Below, in pieces: positions 37,231 to 51,393 of a stretch of 64,000 bases of DNA (its first letter is position 1; every line of letters begins with the position of its first letter). The notes beneath the pieces were generated by a model that was given only the letters and a program-made list of their open reading frames with translations, was not told where the DNA came from and searched no databases. A program made the translations under genes and the position numbers. The stretch covers positions 20,447 to 84,446 of the forward strand of contig JACWEK010000002.1 of the NCBI GenBank assembly GCA_014653535.1. The letters run 5' to 3'. The stretch comes from Pelagibacterales bacterium SAG-MED43. GTDB taxonomy: Bacteria > Pseudomonadota > Alphaproteobacteria > Pelagibacterales > Pelagibacteraceae.

Positions 37231-38391
37231 ATGAACATTCACGAACATCAAGCAAAACAAATTCTGAAAAAATATGGCGCAACTGTTCCAGAAGGTGTAT
37301 TTGCCCTCACTGTTGATGAATTAATAGAGAAAGCAAAATCATTAAATACAAAAAAATATGTTCTTAAAGCTCAAATCCATGCAGGTGGAAGAGGAAAATC
37401 AGGAGGAGTAAAAATATTAGATACTATTGAAGAGTTAAGTGAGGCAGCAAAAGAGATGATGGGAAAAACTTTAGTTACTCATCAAACAGGTCCTGAAGGA
37501 AGAGAAGTGAAAAGATTATATGTTGAAGAATCATCAAATATTGACAAAGAGTTTTATTTATCTTGTTTGATCGATAGGGCCAGTTCTAAAATAGCTTTCA
37601 TATCTAGTGACCAAGGTGGAATGGATATTGAAGAAGTAGCAAGTAGCTCACCTGAAAAAATCATAACAACTAAAGTTGATGTTAGTAATGAAATTTCAGA
37701 GAAAGATTGTGAGCAAATAATTAAAATATTTAACTTAGGGGATAGTCCAAAAATACAAGCAATTTCTCTGATAAAATCAATTTATCAAATGTTTATAAGT
37801 ACAGATGCAAATATGGTCGAGGTCAATCCATTAATCTTAACTAGGGAAGAAAAAGTAATTTGTTTAGATGCAAAAGTAAACTTTGACTCAAATGCTTTAT
37901 TTAGACATCCTGAAATTGTTGAATTAAGAGATTTAAATGAAGAAGATCCAACAGAAATAGAAGCAAGCAAACACGATCTAGCTTATATAAAATTGGATGG
38001 AAGTATTGGTTGTATGGTTAATGGTGCAGGTTTAGCTATGGCAACTATGGACATAATTAAACTATATGGACAAGAGCCAGCTAATTTTTTAGATGTTGGT
38101 GGTGGTGCTTCAAAAGAAAAAGTTTCAGCAGCTTTGAAGATAATTCTATCTGATAAAAATGTTAAAGGAATTCTAATTAATATTTTTGGAGGAATAATGA
38201 GATGTGATGTTCTTGCTCAAGGAGTAGTAGACGCAGCCAAAGAAATAAATATTAGTGTTCCATTAGTTGTTAGACTTGCTGGAACAAATTTTAAAGAAGG
38301 AAAAAAAATATTGGATAACTCAGGATTAAAATTAATATCTGCTGAAAATTTAGATGATGCAGCAAAAAAAATTGTAGAGGCAATTAAATAA
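37231..38391 (+). CDS. sucC: SucC, succinyl-CoA synthetase beta subunit
   Basis: 386 residues: ATP-grasp domain ([40 protein letters not shown]) and the C-terminal CoA-ligase domain with [14 protein letters not shown] and [15 protein letters not shown]. It binds the nucleotide and succinate in the succinyl-CoA to succinate step that yields ATP or GTP. It is followed after one base by sucD. Confidence 0.96.
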   Translation: MNIHEHQAKQILKKYGATVPEGVFALTVDELIEKAKSLNTKKYVLKAQIHAGGRGKSGGVKILDTIEELSEAAKEMMGKTLVTHQTGPEGREVKRLYVEESSNIDKEFYLSCLIDRASSKIAFISSDQGGMDIEEVASSSPEKIITTKVDVSNEISEKDCEQIIKIFNLGDSPKIQAISLIKSIYQMFISTDANMVEVNPLILTREEKVICLDAKVNFDSNALFRHPEIVELRDLNEEDPTEIEASKHDLAYIKLDGSIGCMVNGAGLAMATMDIIKLYGQEPANFLDVGGGASKEKVSAALKIILSDKNVKGILINIFGGIMRCDVLAQGVVDAAKEINISVPLVVRLAGTNFKEGKKILDNSGLKLISAENLDDAAKKIVEAIK

Positions 38392-38392
38392 G

Positions 38393-39268
38393 ATGTCTGT
38401 TTTAGTTAACAAAAATACAAAAGTAATCTGTCAAGGCTTTACAGGTGCACATGGTACTTTCCATTCTGAACAAGCAATTAAATATGGAACTAATTTAGTT
38501 GGTGGTGTGACTCCAAAAAAGGGAGGTCAAAAACACTTAGGTAGACCTGTTTTTAATACCGTTATTGAGGCAAAAGATAGTGTTGGTGCAGATTCATCAA
38601 TGATTTATGTGCCTGCTAAATTTGCTGCAGCTGCAATTATAGAAGCGATAGAAGCATCAATAGAATTAATTGTTTGTATCACTGAAGGTATTCCAGTTCA
38701 GGATATGCTTAAAGTAAAGCAAAAATTAAATAATTCAAAAAGTAGATTGATTGGACCAAATTGCCCAGGAATAATTACTCCAGATGAATGTAAAATTGGA
38801 ATTATGCCAGGAAATATTCATAAAAGAGGATCAGTTGGGATTGTATCAAGATCTGGAACTCTTACTTACGAGGCGGTAGCACAAACGACCGAGAATGGCT
38901 TAGGTCAATCAACCTGTATTGGTATTGGAGGTGATCCAATTAATGGAACAAATTTTATTGATTGTTTAGATTTATTTTTAAATGATGAAGAGACAGAGTC
39001 TATTTTGATGATAGGAGAAATTGGAGGTACAACTGAAGAAGAAGCTGCAGAATTTGTTAAAAATCATAAAATCAAAAAACCAATAGTTGGTTTTATTGCT
39101 GGGATTACAGCTCCTCCTGGACGTAGGATGGGTCACGCAGGAGCTATTATTTCAGGAGGAAAAGGTGGTGCTGAAGATAAGATTAAGAAAATGGAAGAAT
39201 CTGGCATTACAGTCGCAAAATCGCCTTCAATAATTGGAAAAACTTTATTTAATAAATTGTCAAATTGA
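38393..39268 (+). CDS. sucD: SucD, succinyl-CoA synthetase alpha subunit
   Basis: 291 residues. It has the CoA-binding Rossmann part ([27 protein letters not shown]) and the active-site His248 in [16 protein letters not shown], which is phosphorylated during catalysis. [14 protein letters not shown] contains the conserved Glu. Normal length. A 34-base gap follows before sucA. Confidence 0.97.
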   Translation: MSVLVNKNTKVICQGFTGAHGTFHSEQAIKYGTNLVGGVTPKKGGQKHLGRPVFNTVIEAKDSVGADSSMIYVPAKFAAAAIIEAIEASIELIVCITEGIPVQDMLKVKQKLNNSKSRLIGPNCPGIITPDECKIGIMPGNIHKRGSVGIVSRSGTLTYEAVAQTTENGLGQSTCIGIGGDPINGTNFIDCLDLFLNDEETESILMIGEIGGTTEEEAAEFVKNHKIKKPIVGFIAGITAPPGRRMGHAGAIISGGKGGAEDKIKKMEESGITVAKSPSIIGKTLFNKLSN

Positions 39269-39302
39269 AAAATAAAATTAGTGGACTATATTAAATAAAT
39301 AG

Positions 39303-42212
39303 ATGTCAGCATCAAAAAATCTTGAGTATAAAAAAACTTCATTTTTAAATAAATCGAATAGCGCATTTATTGAGCAAATGTATCTTAGGTTTATAAAAAG
39401 TGATCCAGATTTACCAGATAGCTGGAAAGATTATTTTGAAGAAATTGGAGATGAAATAAATATCATTGCAAAGGAAATTAACGGTCCTTCGTGGGGGCCA
39501 AAAAAAAACAAAATAGATATTGATGAACTTCAAAGAAAGATGGATCAAGGAGATCAATATTCTGATGAAATTTCTGAAAACATTAATATTACTGACGCAA
39601 AATCTTTTAGATCAAATGAATACTCAATAAAAGCTGTTTCAATGATTAGATCGTATAGACAAAGAGGACACCTTATTGCTAAATTAGATCCACTTAATTT
39701 ATTAAAATCAGATTATTTAGATGAATTGCACCCAGAGTCTTTTGGTTTTAAAAAAGAAGATTATAAAAGAAAAATTTATTTAGGAGGAATTACTAACAAA
39801 CAGTCTTCTAGTATTATTGAAATATTAAAATTCCTTAAAAAAACTTATTGTGGACCAATTGGGTATGAATACATGCATATATCAAATCCTACAGAAAGAA
39901 AATGGTTTAGAGACAGAATAGAGTTGTCTCAAGATAATTTAAATTTTACGAAAAATGGAAAACAAGCGATTTTAAATAAACTAATTCAAGCTGAGGGTTT
40001 TGAAAAATTTCTTCATACAAAATATGTTGGAACAAAAAGATTTGGATTAGACGGAGGAGAAAGTTTAATACCTGCATTAGAACAAATAATAAAAATCAGT
40101 AGTCAGTCACAGGTAAAAGAAGTTAAAATTGGAATGTCTCACAGAGGAAGATTAAATGTTTTAGCCAATGTGTTGCAAAAATCATATAAAAGAATATTCA
40201 ATGAATTTGCTGGAGAAATTGGTATTTCATCAGATGAAGGTGCAGGAGATGTAAAGTATCATTTAGGGGCATCGTCTAATAGAGAGTTTGATGGAAATTC
40301 AGTTCATGTTAGTTTAACTGATAATCCCTCACACTTAGAGGCTGTTAATCCAGTTGTACTTGGTCAAACAAGAGCTAAACAATATTTCCATAAGGATAAA
40401 GATAGAAATAAGGTAATTCCAATATTAATTCATGGTGATGCTGCTTTTGCAGGCCAAGGTGTTGTAGCTGAATGTTTTGCAATGTCTGGATTACCTGGTC
40501 ACAACACTGGTGGTACAATTCACATAATAATTAATAATCAGATAGGGTTTACTACTAGTCCGAGGTTTGCTAGGTCCTCCCCATACCCCTCCGATGTAGC
40601 AAAAATGGTTGATGCTCCAATAATTCATGCAAATGGAGATGATCCAGAGGCAGTAGTTTATGCTGCTAGAATAGCAACAGAGTTTAGATTGAAGTTTAAT
40701 AGAGATGTGGTTGTAGATTTAATTTGCTACAGAAGATTTGGTCATAACGAAGGAGACGAACCATCTTTTACTCAACCTTTAATGTATAAAAAAATTAGAT
40801 CTCATCCTTCAACAACAAAAGTTTATGGAAATAAACTTGTAGATGAAAATGTTATATCAAATAAGAATTTAGATAACTCAATTAAGACTTTTAAAAATTT
40901 GCTTGATGAGCAATTTAAAAATGCAAAAGATTATAAACCAAAAATTGCTTGGTTTGAAGGCACGTGGTCAGCTTATAAACCAGAAAAAGGGAAAGACAAA
41001 AGAGGAATAACTGGAGCAGACATTAAAAAACTCTTAGAAATTTCAGAAAAGATAAATTTATTACCAGATAATTTAAATTTACATAAAACAATTGTCAAAA
41101 TATTCAACAACAGAAGAGAGGCCGTAAAGAAAGGAGATTGTATCGACTGGTCTACAGCCGAAGCTCTGGCATTTGGATCTCTATTAGAAGAGGGATATCC
41201 GGTAAGATTAGTTGGTCAAGACTCGGGCAGAGGAACTTTTAGTCAAAGACACTCTGTATTAAGAAATCAAAAAGATAATAGTCGGTATGTTCCCCTTAAT
41301 AATATTTCAAATAACCAAAAACAATTTGAAGTGGTTGATAGTTTTTTATCTGAATTAGCTGTTCTAGGATTTGAATATGGTTATAGTTTAGTTGAACCAA
41401 ATACTCTTTCACTATGGGAAGCTCAATTTGGAGATTTTGCAAACGGTGCTCAGGTTGTTATTGATCAATTTATTGCATCAGGGGAAAGAAAATGGAGAAG
41501 AGCTTCTGGATTAATAATGTTATTGCCACATGGTTACGAAGGACAAGGTCCAGAACATTCATCAGCTAGATTGGAAAGATTTTTACAGTTGTGTTCTAAT
41601 GATAATATGCAAGTTATGAATTGTACAACACCTGCAAACTATTTTCATGCTTTGAGAAGACAAATGCATAGAGATTTTAGAAAACCATTAATTATGATGA
41701 CACCAAAATCATTACTCAGAAACAAATATTGTGTTTCAAATTTAGAGGATTTCAGTAAAACGAATTCCTTTCATAGAGTACTTTGGGATCATTCGATTGA
41801 TCCAAAAACTAAAGGTTTTATCAAATTGAAAAAAAGTTCTGAAATTAAAAGAGTAATTATGTGTTCAGGTAAAGTTTACTTTGATTTATTAGAAGCCAGA
41901 GAAAAATTGAAAAAAAATGATGTTATATTATTTAGAATAGAACAACTCTACCCATTCCCAGCAAAGACTCTTGTTAAAGAGCTTAAGCCATATGCAAAAA
42001 GTGCTAAATTTTTTTGGTGCCAAGAAGAGCCTAAAAATATGGGTGCATGGTTTTCAGTTAGAGATTATATCCAATGGACATTAGATAATATTAAAGCTAA
42101 TAATAACGAAATTTCTTATATAGGAAGAAGTCCGGATGCATCCCCAGCAACAGGTTATGCTAAAAGGCACATTTCTCAACAACAAGAAATTATTAAAAAA
42201 GTGTTTGAATAA
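39303..42212 (+). CDS. sucA: SucA, 2-oxoglutarate dehydrogenase E1 component
   Basis: 969 residues, thiamine diphosphate-dependent. Visible motifs include [36 protein letters not shown] and [17 protein letters not shown] (ThDP and metal binding), [16 protein letters not shown], and the C-terminal domain with [20 protein letters not shown]. It decarboxylates 2-oxoglutarate and transfers the succinyl group to the lipoyl domain of SucB. The next gene starts 4 bases after its stop. Confidence 0.97.
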   Translation: MSASKNLEYKKTSFLNKSNSAFIEQMYLRFIKSDPDLPDSWKDYFEEIGDEINIIAKEINGPSWGPKKNKIDIDELQRKMDQGDQYSDEISENINITDAKSFRSNEYSIKAVSMIRSYRQRGHLIAKLDPLNLLKSDYLDELHPESFGFKKEDYKRKIYLGGITNKQSSSIIEILKFLKKTYCGPIGYEYMHISNPTERKWFRDRIELSQDNLNFTKNGKQAILNKLIQAEGFEKFLHTKYVGTKRFGLDGGESLIPALEQIIKISSQSQVKEVKIGMSHRGRLNVLANVLQKSYKRIFNEFAGEIGISSDEGAGDVKYHLGASSNREFDGNSVHVSLTDNPSHLEAVNPVVLGQTRAKQYFHKDKDRNKVIPILIHGDAAFAGQGVVAECFAMSGLPGHNTGGTIHIIINNQIGFTTSPRFARSSPYPSDVAKMVDAPIIHANGDDPEAVVYAARIATEFRLKFNRDVVVDLICYRRFGHNEGDEPSFTQPLMYKKIRSHPSTTKVYGNKLVDENVISNKNLDNSIKTFKNLLDEQFKNAKDYKPKIAWFEGTWSAYKPEKGKDKRGITGADIKKLLEISEKINLLPDNLNLHKTIVKIFNNRREAVKKGDCIDWSTAEALAFGSLLEEGYPVRLVGQDSGRGTFSQRHSVLRNQKDNSRYVPLNNISNNQKQFEVVDSFLSELAVLGFEYGYSLVEPNTLSLWEAQFGDFANGAQVVIDQFIASGERKWRRASGLIMLLPHGYEGQGPEHSSARLERFLQLCSNDNMQVMNCTTPANYFHALRRQMHRDFRKPLIMMTPKSLLRNKYCVSNLEDFSKTNSFHRVLWDHSIDPKTKGFIKLKKSSEIKRVIMCSGKVYFDLLEAREKLKKNDVILFRIEQLYPFPAKTLVKELKPYAKSAKFFWCQEEPKNMGAWFSVRDYIQWTLDNIKANNNEISYIGRSPDASPATGYAKRHISQQQEIIKKVFE

Positions 42213-42216
42213 AATA

Positions 42217-43509
42217 ATGATTGAAAAAATTATAGTTCCGGTTTTGGGGGAAAGCATTACAGAAGCAACTGTTTCTAAATGGTTAAAAAATGAAGGTGAA
42301 AGTGTTGAAGCAGATGAACCTATTGTAGAATTAGAGACAGATAAAGTAAATTTAGAAGTACCGTCACCAATTAGTGGTATTTTATCAGAAATAAATTCAA
42401 AAGATGGGATGGTAGTAGAAGTAGGGGCTTTACTTGGCTCAGTATCAGAAAATGGAACCGACTCAATTAAAAAGAAAGAAATAAAAAAAATTGAAACAAC
42501 TCAAGTAGAAAATAATATTGTAAATTTAGAAGTTTCAACAAAAGAACCTAGAGTTTTTGATGAAAAATTGGATGAGAAAATCTCAGCTGAAGAACCATTA
42601 ATTTTACAAAATGAGATAAAAGAAGAACCGGACCTAGAAATTAAACAAGAAAATCAAATCTTGTCTCCTGCGGTTAGAAAAATTGTTGCTGAAAATAAAA
42701 TTGATATTCAATCTATTAAAGGCACAGGTAAAGATGGAAGAATTTTAAAAGGTGATCTAATAAGCCTTATGGGAGTTAACCCTCAACCCTCTGAAAGAAA
42801 AATTCAATATGGTCCAGAGGAAAAAATTAAAATGACTAGATTGAGACAAACAATTGCTAAAAGATTAAAGCAAGCTCAAGAAAATGCTGCCTTACTAACA
42901 ACTTTTAATGAAGTTGATATGTTTAACATCATGGAAATGCGAAAAGAAAACCAAGAAGATTTTCAGAGTAGATATGGAACTAAATTAGGTTTTATGTCTT
43001 TTTTTGTTAAAGCATGTATAGTTGCACTTAAATCCTTTCCAGCAATAAATGCCGAGATTGATGGTGAGAATATTATTTATAAGAATTATTATAATATTAG
43101 TTTTGCAGTTGGAACTGATAAAGGGTTGGTTGTTCCAGTTTTAAAGAATGCAGATGAATTATCCTTTGCTGATATTGAAAAAAATATTAAAAAAATTTCA
43201 GAAAAAGCAAAAGATGGAAAATTGATAATTGAAGATCTCCAAGGTGGAACATTCACTATAAGTAATGGTGGTGTATATGGATCAATGCTATCAACACCAA
43301 TTTTAAATTTACCTCAATCTGGCGTTCTTGGAATGCACAATATAGTTGAAAGACCAGTTGTAGTTGATGGAGAGATTAAAATAAGACCGATAATGTATTT
43401 GGCTTTATCTTATGATCATAGAATTATAGATGGAAAAGAGTCTGTTTCTTTTTTAAAGATGGTTAAAGAAAACTTAGAAGATCCAAGAAGGTTATTTTTA
43501 GATATTTAG
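42217..43509 (+). CDS. sucB: SucB, dihydrolipoyllysine succinyltransferase (E2)
   Basis: The ATG at 42217 gives 430 residues; an upstream frame extension from 42136 lies inside sucA and is rejected. Domains: one lipoyl domain (1-77) with Lys43 in [11 protein letters not shown]; a Glu/Lys-rich linker; the peripheral subunit-binding domain ([16 protein letters not shown], about 148-185); and the catalytic core with [15 protein letters not shown]. It transfers succinyl from E1 to CoA. It abuts lpd directly. Confidence 0.96.
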   Translation: MIEKIIVPVLGESITEATVSKWLKNEGESVEADEPIVELETDKVNLEVPSPISGILSEINSKDGMVVEVGALLGSVSENGTDSIKKKEIKKIETTQVENNIVNLEVSTKEPRVFDEKLDEKISAEEPLILQNEIKEEPDLEIKQENQILSPAVRKIVAENKIDIQSIKGTGKDGRILKGDLISLMGVNPQPSERKIQYGPEEKIKMTRLRQTIAKRLKQAQENAALLTTFNEVDMFNIMEMRKENQEDFQSRYGTKLGFMSFFVKACIVALKSFPAINAEIDGENIIYKNYYNISFAVGTDKGLVVPVLKNADELSFADIEKNIKKISEKAKDGKLIIEDLQGGTFTISNGGVYGSMLSTPILNLPQSGVLGMHNIVERPVVVDGEIKIRPIMYLALSYDHRIIDGKESVSFLKMVKENLEDPRRLFLDI

Positions 43510-44910
43510 ATGTCAGAGAAATTTCAAGCAGTTGTAATTGGTGGTGGGCCAGGTGGATATGTTTGTGCTATAAGATTGGCTCAATTGGGACTAAAAACTG
43601 CGTGTATTGAAGCTAGAGGGTCATTAGGCGGAACCTGTCTTAATGTTGGTTGTATACCATCTAAAAGTTTACTGAATTTATCTGAAGAATTTAATAAAGC
43701 TAAACACTTATTTAATAAAGGGATAGATATAGGTGAAGTTAGATTAAATCTTAACAAGATGATGAAAAATAAGGATAAAGCTGTGTCTGTTTTAACTAAA
43801 GGTGTAGAATTTTTATTGAAGAAAAATAAGGTTTCATATTTTAAAGGTCATGGAAGTTTTAAATCTAAAAATGAAATCATGATTAAAGATGATCAAGGTA
43901 AAGAAAGCATAATTCAAACCGAAAATACAGTAATTGCAACAGGTTCAATACCAACATCTTTACCAGGAGTCAAAGTTGATGAGAAGGTCATTGTCTCTTC
44001 AACAGGTGCATTAAAGTTAGATAAAGTTCCAAAAAAAATGGTGGTTGTAGGAGGTGGTTATATAGGTTTAGAGATGGGCTCTGTTTGGTCGAGATTAGGA
44101 TCTGAAGTTCAAGTAATTGAATTTTTAGATCATATAACACCAGGAATGGATAAAGAAATTTCATCTGAGTTTATGAAAATTTTAAAAAAACAAGGCATAA
44201 GATTTAATATGCAAAATAAAGTTGAAACTATCAAAAAAAATAGTTCAGGAGCAGTTGTTTCTACAGTTGATAAAAATGGAAATAAAAATAATTTTGATTG
44301 TGATGTTGTTCTTATTTCAGTTGGAAGAAAAGCGAATACAAATGGTTTAAATTTAGATTCCATAGGAATTGAATTAGATGAAAAAAAAAGGGTTAAAACA
44401 AATAAAATGTTTAAAACTAATATTGATAATATTTATGCAATAGGTGATGTTATTAGTGGACCAATGCTTGCCCATAAAGCTGAAGATGAGGGAATTGCTG
44501 TTGCTGAAAATATTGTAGGTCAATTAGGCCATGTAAATTATGATACGATTCCTGGAGTTATTTATACAACACCTGAAGTTGCATCTATTGGAAAGACAGA
44601 AGAACAATTAAAAGAATTAAATACAAAATATAAAATAGGAAAGTTTTCATTTATGGCAAACTCAAGAGCAAAAGCAATAGATGATACAGAAGGATTTGTT
44701 AAAATTTTAGCAGACGAAAATACAGATAAAGTTTTGGGTGCACATATAATAGGCCCGCATGCAGGTGAGTTGATAGCAGAAATAGGTGTAGCAATGGAAT
44801 TTGGTGCAAGCTCAGAGGATATTGCAAGAACTTGCCACGCCCACCCAACTTTTTCTGAAGCAGTTAAAGAAGCAGCATTATCAGTAGATAAAAGAGCAAT
44901 ACACTCTTAA
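43510..44910 (+). CDS. lpd: Dihydrolipoyl dehydrogenase (E3)
   Basis: 466 residues. FAD is bound at VVIGGGPGGYVCAIRLAQ; the redox disulfide is Cys43/Cys48 in GGTCLNVGCIPSKSLL; NAD binds at VVGGGYIGLEMG; the C-terminal His-Glu pair is in CHAHPTFSEAVKEAAL. It reoxidises dihydrolipoamide of the 2-oxoglutarate complex encoded just upstream and may also serve other lipoyl enzymes. Confidence 0.97.
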   Translation: MSEKFQAVVIGGGPGGYVCAIRLAQLGLKTACIEARGSLGGTCLNVGCIPSKSLLNLSEEFNKAKHLFNKGIDIGEVRLNLNKMMKNKDKAVSVLTKGVEFLLKKNKVSYFKGHGSFKSKNEIMIKDDQGKESIIQTENTVIATGSIPTSLPGVKVDEKVIVSSTGALKLDKVPKKMVVVGGGYIGLEMGSVWSRLGSEVQVIEFLDHITPGMDKEISSEFMKILKKQGIRFNMQNKVETIKKNSSGAVVSTVDKNGNKNNFDCDVVLISVGRKANTNGLNLDSIGIELDEKKRVKTNKMFKTNIDNIYAIGDVISGPMLAHKAEDEGIAVAENIVGQLGHVNYDTIPGVIYTTPEVASIGKTEEQLKELNTKYKIGKFSFMANSRAKAIDDTEGFVKILADENTDKVLGAHIIGPHAGELIAEIGVAMEFGASSEDIARTCHAHPTFSEAVKEAALSVDKRAIHS

Positions 44911-44932
44911 TATATTTTCATATTATTAAAAT

Positions 44933-46888
44933 ATGAAAGTACCGATTCTTTTACCAAATATATTTAATTATCCCTTTACATACGAAAGTGATTTAAATTT
45001 AAAAGTGGGTGATTATGTTGTTGTGCCTTTTGGAAAATTCGAAATTACAGGAGTCGTATGGGATGAGTTTGAAAAGAAAAATAATAAGAACTTTAAAGTA
45101 AAGCGTGTTTTAAAAAAACTCAATGTTACGCCTTTAAAAAGAACTACTATTAAATTTCTAAATTGGTTTTCTGAATATAATATCATTCCAAAAGGAATGG
45201 CACTAAAACTAGTTTTGTTAAGTAGCAATGCTATAGAAAAATTTCCAAAGGTCGCCTATGAAAATTTCAAATTTGACATAAAAGACAATTCAATAAAACT
45301 TTCTGAGCAACAAAAAAAATCTTTAAAAAAAATGAATATTTCTAATCAAAAGTTTAGAGTTCACGTACTTCAAGGAATAACAGGGTCTGGAAAAACAATG
45401 GTATACTTTGAAGCCTTAAAAGAGATTATAAATAAGAATTTTCAGGGATTAATTTTATTGCCTGAAATTGGTTTAACAGGTCAATTTGAAAAGAAATTTT
45501 TAGAATTTTTTGGTTTTATGCCTGCTGTTTGGCATTCTGGTATTTCAAAAAAAAAAAAGGAGATTATTTGGAGTGGAATATCAAATGGTGACATTAGAGT
45601 TATTATAGGTGCCAGATCATCGTTATTTTTACCTTTTAAAAAACTAGGCTTAATCATAGTTGATGAGGAGCATGATCAATCTTATAAACAAGATGAAGGC
45701 ATTACTTACAATGCTAGAGATATGGCAATCTCAAGAGCGTCCTTTGAAAATATTCCTATAAACTTAATAACAGCCGTTCCATCAATCGAAACTTATGAGA
45801 ATATTAAAAAAGGCAAATATACTATTTCAAGAATAGAGCAACGATATCAAAATGCATCTTTGCCAAATTATGAAATAATTAATTTGAATGAAACTAAATT
45901 AGAAAAACAATCTTGGCTTTCAAAAAAAATTGTTGATAGGGTAAATTCTCATCTTGAAAAAAATGATCAAGTTTTGTTTTTTTTAAATAGACGTGGATTT
46001 TCTCCACATGTTTTATGTGACAAATGTTTTAATAGTTACTCCTGTCCAAATTGTTCAGTAAATTTAGTATATCATAAAAAAAAAAATGATTTATTATGTC
46101 ACTATTGTGGTTTCAAAACTCCTTTAAAAAGAACTTGCGTAAAAAATGGATCCTGTGAATTTATTTTTTGTGGTCCTGGTGTAGAAAGAATATCTGAAGA
46201 GGTTAAAAAAAAATTTTCTACCAAAAAAATTGAAATTTTTTCAAGTGATACAATGAACAAAAAAGATTCTAGAGTAAGATTAAAAAAAATTATTGATAAT
46301 GAAGTTCAAATTTTAGTTGGTACACAATTAATTTCTAAAGGATTTCATTTTCCAAATTTGAATTGTATTGTAGTAGTTGATATTGATCTTTCATCTCAAG
46401 GACATGATTTAAGAGGAGCTGAAAAAAATTTACAGCTTTATCATCAATTATCTGGACGAGCTGGAAGAACGGGTAAGCCAGCAACAGTATATTTTCAAAC
46501 TTATAATACTAATATAAGAATGATTTCAGATTTAACTAATAGCAACCCTAATATTTTTTTAGATAAAGAACTAGAAATTAGAAGAAAAAATAAACTTCCT
46601 CCATATCAAAGATTTATTTCATTAATTTTAACTGGTGAAGATGAAAAAAAATTAGAAAAAGAGGCTTTTTACTTTAAAAACTTTATTGAAAAAAAAATAG
46701 ATGGAAAAGTTTTGGGACCAGTTAGTGCGCCCATATTTAGGTTAAAAAAAAAATATAGAATTAGGTTATTGGTTAGGGGGTATAAATCACTAAAATTACA
46801 AAATTCTATAGCAAAAAATATTCTAGATTATAAATTCTCAGTAGGAATAAAACTGTCAGTTGATGTTGATCCAATAAACTTCAATTAA
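44933..46888 (+). CDS. priA: PriA, primosomal replication restart helicase
   Basis: 651 residues, somewhat shorter than the 730 or so of E. coli, mostly in the N-terminal DNA-binding part. The helicase core has GITGSGKTMVYFEAL (Walker A) and DEEHDQSYKQ (Walker B region), a zinc-binding cysteine cluster (CDKCFNSYSCPNC, then CHYCG and further Cys), and the late motif QLSGRAGRTGKPATV. It reloads the replicative helicase at stalled forks. Lying just before atpH is a conserved alphaproteobacterial arrangement. Confidence 0.95.
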   Translation: MKVPILLPNIFNYPFTYESDLNLKVGDYVVVPFGKFEITGVVWDEFEKKNNKNFKVKRVLKKLNVTPLKRTTIKFLNWFSEYNIIPKGMALKLVLLSSNAIEKFPKVAYENFKFDIKDNSIKLSEQQKKSLKKMNISNQKFRVHVLQGITGSGKTMVYFEALKEIINKNFQGLILLPEIGLTGQFEKKFLEFFGFMPAVWHSGISKKKKEIIWSGISNGDIRVIIGARSSLFLPFKKLGLIIVDEEHDQSYKQDEGITYNARDMAISRASFENIPINLITAVPSIETYENIKKGKYTISRIEQRYQNASLPNYEIINLNETKLEKQSWLSKKIVDRVNSHLEKNDQVLFFLNRRGFSPHVLCDKCFNSYSCPNCSVNLVYHKKKNDLLCHYCGFKTPLKRTCVKNGSCEFIFCGPGVERISEEVKKKFSTKKIEIFSSDTMNKKDSRVRLKKIIDNEVQILVGTQLISKGFHFPNLNCIVVVDIDLSSQGHDLRGAEKNLQLYHQLSGRAGRTGKPATVYFQTYNTNIRMISDLTNSNPNIFLDKELEIRRKNKLPPYQRFISLILTGEDEKKLEKEAFYFKNFIEKKIDGKVLGPVSAPIFRLKKKYRIRLLVRGYKSLKLQNSIAKNILDYKFSVGIKLSVDVDPINFN

Positions 46889-46910
46889 CCTTTAAAAAAA
46901 GGACTTTTTA
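46889..46910 (+). terminator. Weak possible terminator after priA
   Basis: CCTTT (46889-46893) can pair with AAAGG (46898-46902) around an A-rich loop, followed by AC and five T. The stem is only 5 pairs, so it may be weak, but its position right at the priA stop and before a separate promoter fits a boundary. Confidence 0.35.
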
Positions 46911-46923
46911 CGGAATGTGCTAC

Positions 46924-46952
46924 TTGAAGACATAATGGTCATATGCTAATTA
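46924..46952 (+). promoter_or_regulatory. Probable sigma-70 promoter of the atp operon
   Basis: TTGAAG at 46924-46929 is followed after 17 bases by TAATTA at 46947-46952, with a TG one base before the -10 (extended -10 form). TTGAAGA (46924-46930) and TCTTCAA (46972-46978) also form an inverted repeat that could fold in the leader. The TTG start codon of atpH is preceded by AGAGG at 46985-46989. Confidence 0.5.
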
Positions 46953-46996
46953 AAGCGTGATTTTAAATTAATCTTCAACATAACAGAGGTACTAAG

Positions 46997-47554
46997 TTGA
47001 GTAAAAATAAAGGATTTTCAATAACTTCAGCTGATAGATATTCGTTAGCTTTGTATGAGCTTGCAAGTGAAAATAATGTTCTTTCACAAGTAGAAGATCA
47101 ATCTTTATCTATCTTAAGTTTGATTTCATCAAGCAAAGATTTTTCAAATTTAATTAAGGACCCTACAAACAGCCAAGAAGATCTTTTAAAAGTTATTAAT
47201 GGTATTTCTGATAATAATAAATTTGAGAGTTTATTAAAAAGTTTCTTAAGTTTTTTAGTTACAAAAAGACGTTTTTTTTATGTAGAACAAATTTTAAAGA
47301 GTTATATTGAAACTTGTTCAAAAAAAAGAGGAGAATTAAAAGCAGAATTAAAATCTGCAAAAGAATTATCTGGTGACGAAATTTCTAAAATCACAGATGA
47401 GTTAACGAAAAACTTTAGCTCAAAAATAAAATTAAACTACAAACATGATCAAAGTTTAATAGGAGGCTTAGTAGTGCAAGTTGGAAGTACTATGGTGGAC
47501 GCCTCAATTAAAAATAAATTACAACAAATTGAAAACAGAATGATAGAGGCATAA
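46997..47554 (+). CDS. atpH: ATP synthase delta subunit
   Basis: 185 residues beginning with a TTG codon, supported by the AGAGG Shine-Dalgarno 7 bases upstream and by the family-typical start (SADRYSLALYELASE). The C-terminal IGGLVVQVGSTMVDASIKNK is the conserved region. The delta subunit links the F1 head to the b stalk. The operon here is atpHAGDC only; the F0 genes are elsewhere, as in other alphaproteobacteria. Confidence 0.94.
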   Translation: MSKNKGFSITSADRYSLALYELASENNVLSQVEDQSLSILSLISSSKDFSNLIKDPTNSQEDLLKVINGISDNNKFESLLKSFLSFLVTKRRFFYVEQILKSYIETCSKKRGELKAELKSAKELSGDEISKITDELTKNFSSKIKLNYKHDQSLIGGLVVQVGSTMVDASIKNKLQQIENRMIEA

Positions 47555-49090
47555 ATGGAAATAAATCCTTCAGAAGTAACAAAGATACTAAAAGAACAAA
47601 TAAAAAATTTTGGTGATAAAGCAGAAGTAACCGAAGTTGGGCAAGTATTATCAGTAGGAGATGGTATCGCTAGAATTTATGGTCTTGATAATGTTCAGGC
47701 TGGAGAAATGGTAGAGTTTGCTGATGGCTCAAAAGGTATGGCTCTAAACCTAGAAAGCGAAAATGTTGGTGTTGTAATTTTTGGAGATGACAGAAATATT
47801 AAAGAAGGTGATACAGTTAAAAGAACCGGAAACATTGTTGATACTCCAGTTGGAAAAGAATTGTTAGGTAGAGTTGTTGATGGATTAGGAAATCCAATTG
47901 ATGGTAAAGGACCTTTAGATAAAAGTGTTCAAAAAAGCAGAGTTGAAGTTAAAGCTCCAGGAATTATTCCAAGACAGTCAGTTAGTGAGCCTATGCAAAC
48001 AGGTTTAAAATCTATTGATAGTCTAGTTCCAGTTGGAAGAGGACAGCGTGAGTTAATTATTGGTGACAGACAAACAGGTAAAACTGCAGTTGCAATTGAT
48101 GCCATTATTAACCAAAAGAAAATTAATGAGTCTGGTGATGAGAAACAAAAGCTTTATTGTATTTATGTTGCGATTGGACAAAAAAGATCAACTGTAAGAC
48201 AAATTCAAAAAACATTAGAAGAAGCTGGAGCAATGGAGTACACAACAATCGTTGCAGCAACAGCATCTGACTCTGCGCCACTTCAGTTTTTAGCGCCTTA
48301 CACAGGGTGTACAATGGGTGAATATTTTAGAGATAACGGAATGCATGGATTAATTATTTATGATGATTTATCTAAGCAAGCTGTTGCTTATAGACAGATG
48401 TCTCTACTTTTAAGAAGACCTCCAGGACGTGAAGCTTATCCTGGTGATGTATTTTATCTACACAGTAGGTTACTTGAAAGAGCAGCTAAATTGAGTGATG
48501 AGCATGGTGGAGGATCTTTAACAGCACTGCCAATTATTGAAACACAAGGTGGTGACGTATCAGCGTTTATTCCAACTAACGTGATTTCAATTACTGATGG
48601 TCAAATTTTCTTAGAAACTGAACTTTTTAACCAAGGGATCAGACCAGCAATTAATGTTGGACTATCTGTTTCTAGAGTTGGTTCTTCAGCACAAACTAAA
48701 GCGATGAAAAAAGTTTCTGGATCAATGAAATTAGAATTAGCACAGTACAGAGAAATGGCTGCTTTTGCTCAATTTGGTTCTGACTTAGATGCTTCAACGC
48801 AGCAACTTTTAAATAGAGGATCAAAATTAACTGAACTTCTTAAACAAAAACAATATTCACCTATGACAGTAGCTGAACAAGTTATTTCAGTATTCTGCGG
48901 AGTAAAGGGATATTTGGATGATATTGAATTAAAAGATATTGCTGAATTTGAAAACAAAATCATTGAAAAATGTAAGTCTGATAAACCTGAAATAATTGAG
49001 TCAATTCAAAGCTCGGGTAAACTTGAGGATGATAAAGAAAAAATACTAATCGAAGTAATTACTCAGTTAAAGGAAAACTTTAAATCTTAA
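47555..49090 (+). CDS. atpA: ATP synthase alpha subunit
   Basis: 511 residues. P-loop [15 protein letters not shown], the alpha-specific [19 protein letters not shown] and the signature [17 protein letters not shown] are present. It forms the non-catalytic nucleotide sites of the F1 hexamer. It begins directly after the atpH stop. Confidence 0.98.
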   Translation: MEINPSEVTKILKEQIKNFGDKAEVTEVGQVLSVGDGIARIYGLDNVQAGEMVEFADGSKGMALNLESENVGVVIFGDDRNIKEGDTVKRTGNIVDTPVGKELLGRVVDGLGNPIDGKGPLDKSVQKSRVEVKAPGIIPRQSVSEPMQTGLKSIDSLVPVGRGQRELIIGDRQTGKTAVAIDAIINQKKINESGDEKQKLYCIYVAIGQKRSTVRQIQKTLEEAGAMEYTTIVAATASDSAPLQFLAPYTGCTMGEYFRDNGMHGLIIYDDLSKQAVAYRQMSLLLRRPPGREAYPGDVFYLHSRLLERAAKLSDEHGGGSLTALPIIETQGGDVSAFIPTNVISITDGQIFLETELFNQGIRPAINVGLSVSRVGSSAQTKAMKKVSGSMKLELAQYREMAAFAQFGSDLDASTQQLLNRGSKLTELLKQKQYSPMTVAEQVISVFCGVKGYLDDIELKDIAEFENKIIEKCKSDKPEIIESIQSSGKLEDDKEKILIEVITQLKENFKS

Positions 49091-49096
49091 TTTATT

Positions 49097-51392
<2,296 letters not shown>

Positions 51393-51393
<1 letters not shown>

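Noticed and set aside
42136-42216. Upstream extension of the sucB frame into sucA.
   Set aside because: The ATG at 42217 gives the standard lipoyl-domain start; the extra residues are non-conserved and lie in sucA.
46924-46978. Inverted repeat TTGAAGA/TCTTCAA in the atp leader as an operator or riboswitch.
   Set aside because: Only 7 pairs with a 41-base loop and no recognised motif; noted with the promoter but not called separately.
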